Part shown: piece by piece, positions 50,393-55,204 of the stretch
How the letters are laid out: each line of letters opens with the position of its first letter
Numbering within the stretch: position 1 is the stretch's first letter
NCBI RefSeq assembly: GCF_009711405.1
Contig: NZ_SMLW01000671.1
Coordinates: 1-55,204, forward strand
Origin: Fulvivirga kasyanovii
GTDB lineage: Bacteria > Bacteroidota > Bacteroidia > Cytophagales > Cyclobacteriaceae
Direction of reading: 5' to 3'
Length of the DNA stretch: 55,204 nucleotides
Program-made: the position numbers and the translations under genes
Notes under the pieces: generated by a model
Told to the model about the DNA's origin: nothing
The model's database searches: none
Seen by the model: the letters and a program-made list of their open reading frames with translations, nothing else

Positions 50393-53300
50393 ATGATCAA
50401 TATATATAAAACAACGCCCTTGTTAAGAATGAATAATGCCAGACCCCGTCCGTTTTGGTCCGTATTGATACTAGCAATAAGTGTAATATTACAAACCTAT
50501 AGCACCGGACAGGCTCAATTTGGTGGTGGCGGTAGCAGCGCCGACCCCTATATCGACGGCCCTGCCATAGTAGACAATGGCACCACTCATATGTACTACT
50601 TCATAGGGGCAAGCTCTCAAAGCAACCACCAGTGGACAGTATATGGAGGACAAAAAGTAAGTGAATACCAGGGGTGGGTACAGGTAAAATGGACCAGTGC
50701 CGGCACCAACCGTTATGTACAATGTACGGCCAATACCTCTGCGGGTACCCAAACCGCCAAGCTGTATGTGAAGGTAGAAGCCGTGCCCCCTCCGGGTACG
50801 CCTGGTACCCCGGTTTTATATAGCAACAACTGCGACGGCACCTATACCATCAAGCGAGGCTCACCTCCAAGTGGAGTAACCTGGTACTGGCAGGGAAAAA
50901 GCTCCAGTGGTACCTCCAAGTCCTCCTCAGCTTTGTATTATTCAGCCACCAGCTCCGGTTATTATTACCTGCGGGCCTATAGTACGAGTAGCGGCCTTTG
51001 GAGCACTTCATCTTCCCGGGTCTATGTAACCACCAGCACCAAACCTGCCACTCCGGGGATACCTTCGATGACAGAAAACTGTGGTGACACCCGTGTATAT
51101 AAGCCTGCCAATACTTCGTCAATAAGTTACTACTGGACCTCCGGCACCACTACCAGCGGCGCAGCCAATGACAGTTATAAAGACCTCACCCAACCGGGCA
51201 CCCTATACCTGAGGGCCAGGGGTAGCACGGGCTGCTGGAGTGATGTTACTACCGTGAATGTAAACGTAAACACCATCCCGGACGGCCCCACCACTGCCCA
51301 CGATGAGTTGCGCTATGGACCGGGTACAGTTACCCTGAGAGTCTCCGGAGGCAGTGGTTCCGGCTACCGGTGGTATGATAGCGAAGACAACATCATTGCA
51401 GGAGCAAACACGGCAACCTATAGCCCCTTCATCACCACCACAAGTACCTTCCGGGTTTCCACCGTTTCAGCAGCAGGGTGTGAGTCTGAAAACAGTGTGC
51501 CTGTAACCGCATCTATGGCGCCAACCATTGATGTATCCGGCAGCCTGTCCCTGTATGCCGGTGAAAACGTTACCCTTACTGCGCTGGAAGGCTTCGATAC
51601 CTACCAGTGGTACCGGGGAGGTGTACAAATACCTTACACCTCGCAACATATTACCACCTCTATTCCGGGTGTTTATGAAGTAAGGGCTACCAGTGCCGGC
51701 CGCGAGCTGTCCTCAACACCTGTCACTGTCACCGTGATTAGTGATGATATGCTTGCCTCCTCTGGTTATAACAGCCACGCTATTACCCGCGTGCTGAAGC
51801 CCGGCGTAGCCCGTGCAGACCTCTCTACACTCAACAATGCAGATAAGCGATCGTCCATCACCTACAAAGATGGCTTCGGGCGCCCCCTCCAGGAGGTAGC
51901 CCTGCAAGCCTCGCCGCAAGGGCAGGACGTGGTACATGCCGCGGCCTACGATCGGTTTGGCCGTCCCGTAGCCGCCTACATGCCTTATGTAAGTAACCTG
52001 GCCGATGGCTCTTACCACAAAGAAGCACTAACCGCCGAAGGAGGTTACCAGGCCAGTGAGCAATATCAGTTTTACCAAAACACTCCCGCAGTAGCACACG
52101 ATAACGATCCCTACGCCACAAGCGTATACGAGGCCAGCCCCTTACACACCATACGTGAAGCCGGAAGTGCAGGCAGCCTCTGGCAACCCGGTGGCCATAC
52201 CACCCGGTATGACTGGAAAAACAATGTAGCAGGAGTCAGAAAGTGGGAGCTGGATGCCCAGGGAAAACCAGTCAGCACCAGTGAGTACCCTGCCAGCCAG
52301 GTATCCATGAGTGAGGTGGTCGACAGCCAGGGGGCAAAAGCCCAGACCTTTGTAGACAAAAGAGGCCGTGTGCTATTGGAAAAAAGCATAGCCCCGACCG
52401 GAGAAACACTAAGTAAATATTATGTGTATGACCTCTTCGACAGGCTGGTGTATATCATACCCCCACTGGCTCTGGAACAGGCCAATTATCAGCCTGATGA
52501 GACCTTTATCCAAAAATACTTATATAAATACACCTACGACAAGTACGGAAGAATAATAGAAAGCCAGGCGCCGGGCATAGCGCCTGTGTATCAGGTATAC
52601 GATAGAAGAAACCGCGTTGTGCTGAGCCAGAATGGCAATCAAAGGGCAAGGTCGGCAGGTGAATGGTCTTTCGTTAAGTATGATCGCTACAACAGGACTA
52701 TCCTGACCGGTATTACCGAACTAAGCGCAGATGTAGCCGCCATCCGTCTGGCAGTACATAACAGCTCCGTATATCATGAAGACAGGGGGAATGCGGTACA
52801 TGGATATACCAACAATGCCTACCCGCAGGAAGCCGATGAAAACAACTACCTGAGTATAGTATATTATGACGATTACAACTTTGCCCACGCCTCTGCTTAC
52901 CCCATGCAGCAGGCGTTAGGCCATCAAAACGCTCATGACCATGTTAAAGGGGCCGTAACAGGCTCCAAGGTAAAAGTACTTGGGCAGGACAATGCCTGGC
53001 TACATGCCGTGGTATATTATGACGACCGTGGCAGGGCCATACAAAACCTGAACGACCACCACCTGGGGGGCACCGACGTCACCACGGTAAAGTATGACTT
53101 CGAAGGCAAGGCTCTGGAGGTAGAAACCTCCCACCAGAGCATCAGCCAGCATTACACTTATAACTACGACCATCAGGGCAGGCTTCTGGAAGTAGTACAC
53201 AATATCGACAACGGCCCCGACGTAATACTTACGCGTAACGAATTCAATGCCCTGGGACAATTGATAGATAAAAAACTGCATGCCGAAGATGGACTGAACT

Positions 53301-55204
53301 TCGCCCAGTCCATAGACTATCGTTATAACATAAAAGGCTGGCTTACCAGCATCAACAACCCTACGTTGACTATAAGCGCTGATAATGATGAAAATACCGA
53401 TTACTTTGGTATGGCCTTCGAGTACAATGCTTTAGATGGAAAAATTAACAGCCTGACCTGGAGTAGCGGCCAGGCAGGAAATGTAAAACAGAAAGGCTAC
53501 GACTATACTTACGACAACTTTGGCAGACTGCAGGCCGCAGGCTATTTTGAAGTAACCCAGGCAGGTAAGAGCCTGATGGATGCCTATAGCGTAAATGGCC
53601 TGCAATATGATGCCGGGGGCAATATCAAGTCCCTGAACAGAAAAGGAGCACAGGGAGAAAATATGGATGAGCTCTCCTATGTATATGACGGTCACCAACT
53701 TATGAGCATCAGCGATAACGGGGCTACCGGTAAGGCTGGGTTTGATGATGGACATATGACTGGCAATGACTATATTTACGACCAGGACGGTAATATGACC
53801 CGGGACCTGAACAACGAGATAAGCCAGATCACATACAATACCCTGAACCTGCCAGACACCATAACGCGACAAGACGGAAGCAGAATCCGGTACATTTACA
53901 CAGGTGCAGGAGAAAAACTGGCAGAAGAGATATATGACGATGCCAACACCCTGCTAAAGCGTACCGACTATGCAGGAGGCTATATCTACGAAAACGATCT
54001 GCTTCAATACATTATGCATGCTGAAGGGCGCATTGTACCCACAACTGATGGTAGCTATGAGTATCAGTATTTTATAGGCGACCACCAGGGCAACACACGG
54101 ACAGCCTTTACTACAAAGCCCAAAGAGATCGTGTTTACACTCAATTATGAGAACAATGAAAGCATGCCCGATGATGCGGATCTTTTTGAGGCTGTGACCA
54201 CCCATGAGAACAACCTGATGGACCACACCGACGCCGGTACCACGGCCAAGCACTCCCAATTGCTACGTGGCAGTGAGGGTGAGCGTGTAGGCTCAGTGAT
54301 AGCCATTCCGGTAGGTGCAGGCGACAAGGTCACGGCAAAGGCTTTTGCCAAATATGTAGAAGTAACAGAGACCCTCTCAGGAGCCACAACCTCCATTGCC
54401 AGTACCCTGGTGGGGGCTTTTACAGGCTCAACAGGGGTAGCTGAAACAGGCAGCCAGTCTATACACAACAGTTTTGGGGAAGGCTCCCTGATAGGAAGTG
54501 CAGGATTCCCTTATGAGGATCAGAACGCCCCATATGCTTTCCTGAATGTGATGTTCCTGCCGGAAGGAGAAGTGATCTCCCTGGAGCATGGTACTACTTT
54601 TGCGTATGACCAACTGAGTGCAGGCTTTACCCAACCGGTGGGCGATGGCGTCAACCGTCCCTTTGATGAACTGAAAGTTGAAGGCTTTGAAGCACCTGCC
54701 AATGGCTATGTCATGGTATATGTGAGTAATGAGAACCCATACCTGGTGGATGTTCACTTTGATGATCTGAGCATAACAGTCAATGAGCATCCGGTAATAG
54801 CGGTAACAGATTACTACCCTTTTGGCTTGCAGCATGCCTCAAGCTGGACCCGGGTAACGAGTTTGAAAAACAAGTATCTCTATAACAGCGGTTCTGAACT
54901 GGATGAAAACACCGGGCAGTACATGACACCCTTCAGGCGATATGACCCTGCTACAGGAAGGTTTACCGGAGCGGATGCGCTAACCCACCAGATGAGTGGT
55001 GTTACGCCGTATCAGTATGCATTTAACAACCCAATAAGCTTCAACGATCCCATGGGGCTGGCACCCGAGGACCAGCAGTTTGGCCTGCCCGTCTATCAGG
55101 ATGCTTCAACCGGAGGCTCAGGGCGTTCAGGAAGCTCCACCAACTGGTTTAGGGGTAGAATGGCTCCCGGAAGCGGAAATCATTGGACTGATCAGTACCG
55201 ATCT
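50393..55204 (+). CDS. RHS repeat-associated core protein, 3'-truncated by window edge
   Basis: ATG at 50393 opens a frame with no stop to the window end, at least 1604 residues. A signal segment (FWSVLILAISVILQTYSTGQA) comes first, then Ig-like repeats (PGTPGTPVLYSNNCDGTY and copies). A DUF6443-type region follows (GYNSHAITRVLKPGVAR, YKDGFGRPLQEVALQ), then YD repeats such as YDRFGRPVAAYMPY and YDLFDRLVYIIPP. The RHS core lies near 54900-55065 (FRRYDPATGRFTGADAL, YAFNNPISFNDPMG). The variable C-terminal tip after the core, usually a toxin domain, starts at about 55066 and is cut off. It forms a unit with the RHS/PKD gene just upstream. Confidence 0.88.
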   Translation, partial: MINIYKTTPLLRMNNARPRPFWSVLILAISVILQTYSTGQAQFGGGGSSADPYIDGPAIVDNGTTHMYYFIGASSQSNHQWTVYGGQKVSEYQGWVQVKWTSAGTNRYVQCTANTSAGTQTAKLYVKVEAVPPPGTPGTPVLYSNNCDGTYTIKRGSPPSGVTWYWQGKSSSGTSKSSSALYYSATSSGYYYLRAYSTSSGLWSTSSSRVYVTTSTKPATPGIPSMTENCGDTRVYKPANTSSISYYWTSGTTTSGAANDSYKDLTQPGTLYLRARGSTGCWSDVTTVNVNVNTIPDGPTTAHDELRYGPGTVTLRVSGGSGSGYRWYDSEDNIIAGANTATYSPFITTTSTFRVSTVSAAGCESENSVPVTASMAPTIDVSGSLSLYAGENVTLTALEGFDTYQWYRGGVQIPYTSQHITTSIPGVYEVRATSAGRELSSTPVTVTVISDDMLASSGYNSHAITRVLKPGVARADLSTLNNADKRSSITYKDGFGRPLQEVALQASPQGQDVVHAAAYDRFGRPVAAYMPYVSNLADGSYHKEALTAEGGYQASEQYQFYQNTPAVAHDNDPYATSVYEASPLHTIREAGSAGSLWQPGGHTTRYDWKNNVAGVRKWELDAQGKPVSTSEYPASQVSMSEVVDSQGAKAQTFVDKRGRVLLEKSIAPTGETLSKYYVYDLFDRLVYIIPPLALEQANYQPDETFIQKYLYKYTYDKYGRIIESQAPGIAPVYQVYDRRNRVVLSQNGNQRARSAGEWSFVKYDRYNRTILTGITELSADVAAIRLAVHNSSVYHEDRGNAVHGYTNNAYPQEADENNYLSIVYYDDYNFAHASAYPMQQALGHQNAHDHVKGAVTGSKVKVLGQDNAWLHAVVYYDDRGRAIQNLNDHHLGGTDVTTVKYDFEGKALEVETSHQSISQHYTYNYDHQGRLLEVVHNIDNGPDVILTRNEFNALGQLIDKKLHAEDGLNFAQSIDYRYNIKGWLTSINNPTLTISADNDENTDYFGMAFEYNALDGKINSLTWSSGQAGNVKQKGYDYTYDNFGRLQAAGYFEVTQAGKSLMDAYSVNGLQYDAGGNIKSLNRKGAQGENMDELSYVYDGHQLMSISDNGATGKAGFDDGHMTGNDYIYDQDGNMTRDLNNEISQITYNTLNLPDTITRQDGSRIRYIYTGAGEKLAEEIYDDANTLLKRTDYAGGYIYENDLLQYIMHAEGRIVPTTDGSYEYQYFIGDHQGNTRTAFTTKPKEIVFTLNYENNESMPDDADLFEAVTTHENNLMDHTDAGTTAKHSQLLRGSEGERVGSVIAIPVGAGDKVTAKAFAKYVEVTETLSGATTSIASTLVGAFTGSTGVAETGSQSIHNSFGEGSLIGSAGFPYEDQNAPYAFLNVMFLPEGEVISLEHGTTFAYDQLSAGFTQPVGDGVNRPFDELKVEGFEAPANGYVMVYVSNENPYLVDVHFDDLSITVNEHPVIAVTDYYPFGLQHASSWTRVTSLKNKYLYNSGSELDENTGQYMTPFRRYDPATGRFTGADALTHQMSGVTPYQYAFNNPISFNDPMGLAPEDQQFGLPVYQDASTGGSGRSGSSTNWFRGRMAPGSGNHWTDQYRS

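Overview
The window looks like a piece of a Bacteroidota chromosome, most likely Cytophagales (Fulvivirga-like; this is an inference). Signs include TAnnTTTG-type -7 promoter elements, a SusC-type plug domain, many Cys lipoproteins, DUF6443-type RHS proteins, and intergenic REP-like palindromes. There are no rRNAs, CRISPR arrays or transposases.

Layout. 1-8390 is ordinary accessory chromosome: a VOC-family protein cut by the window edge, a decayed serine-hydrolase gene, a lipoprotein, a minus-strand unit of an isoquinoline oxidoreductase-like molybdoenzyme (two subunits) with a universal stress protein, an ATPase-less sensor kinase, a beta-helix lipoprotein and an App1-type phosphatase. 8464-18507 is the most interesting part: an RtcB RNA-repair locus. 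It holds a WYL regulator fused to a phytanoyl-CoA-dioxygenase-like domain, a 1.1-kb non-coding stretch with five tRNA-like elements, a slipin, a DEDDh exonuclease, the RNA ligase RtcB and two RlaP-type nucleotidyltransferases. A catalytically dead M50 protease gene flanked by direct repeats interrupts the set. Two tRNA-like units at 11198-11347 are in circularly permuted order: the 3' half precedes the 5' half, and the acceptor strands are joined by 6-nt loops. The promoter of the tRNA-like array and the promoter of rtcB carry the same inverted repeat at the same distance from the -7 element, so they are probably co-regulated.

18862-25498 is an AraC regulator followed by a tight eight-gene operon of small detoxification-type enzymes: an acetyltransferase, an alpha/beta hydrolase, two cupins, two zinc alcohol dehydrogenases, a cyclophilin-like protein and a DUF2255 protein. 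Next come heme A synthase, a 2204-aa alpha-2-macroglobulin-like protein with an inserted SusC-type plug domain, a flavin monooxygenase and three small unknown proteins. 36518-42837 holds an orphan NRPS condensation protein, then a heme lipoprotein, a PSD-family decarboxylase and a tyrosinase in one row, possibly a small aromatic amino-acid metabolic cluster. The right end has a YihY protein, a PQQ-type sugar dehydrogenase and a pair of very large RHS/PKD surface proteins, the second running off the window.

Functional reading. The 8.4-18.5 kb locus is best read as a tRNA-damage response. A nuclease cut would be sensed and the WYL protein would act on the shared operator, giving RtcB ligation, RlaP nucleotide addition and exonuclease trimming. 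The tRNA-like array would serve as substrate, decoy or sensor. The gene families and sequence pairings are seen directly; the joint function is an inference.
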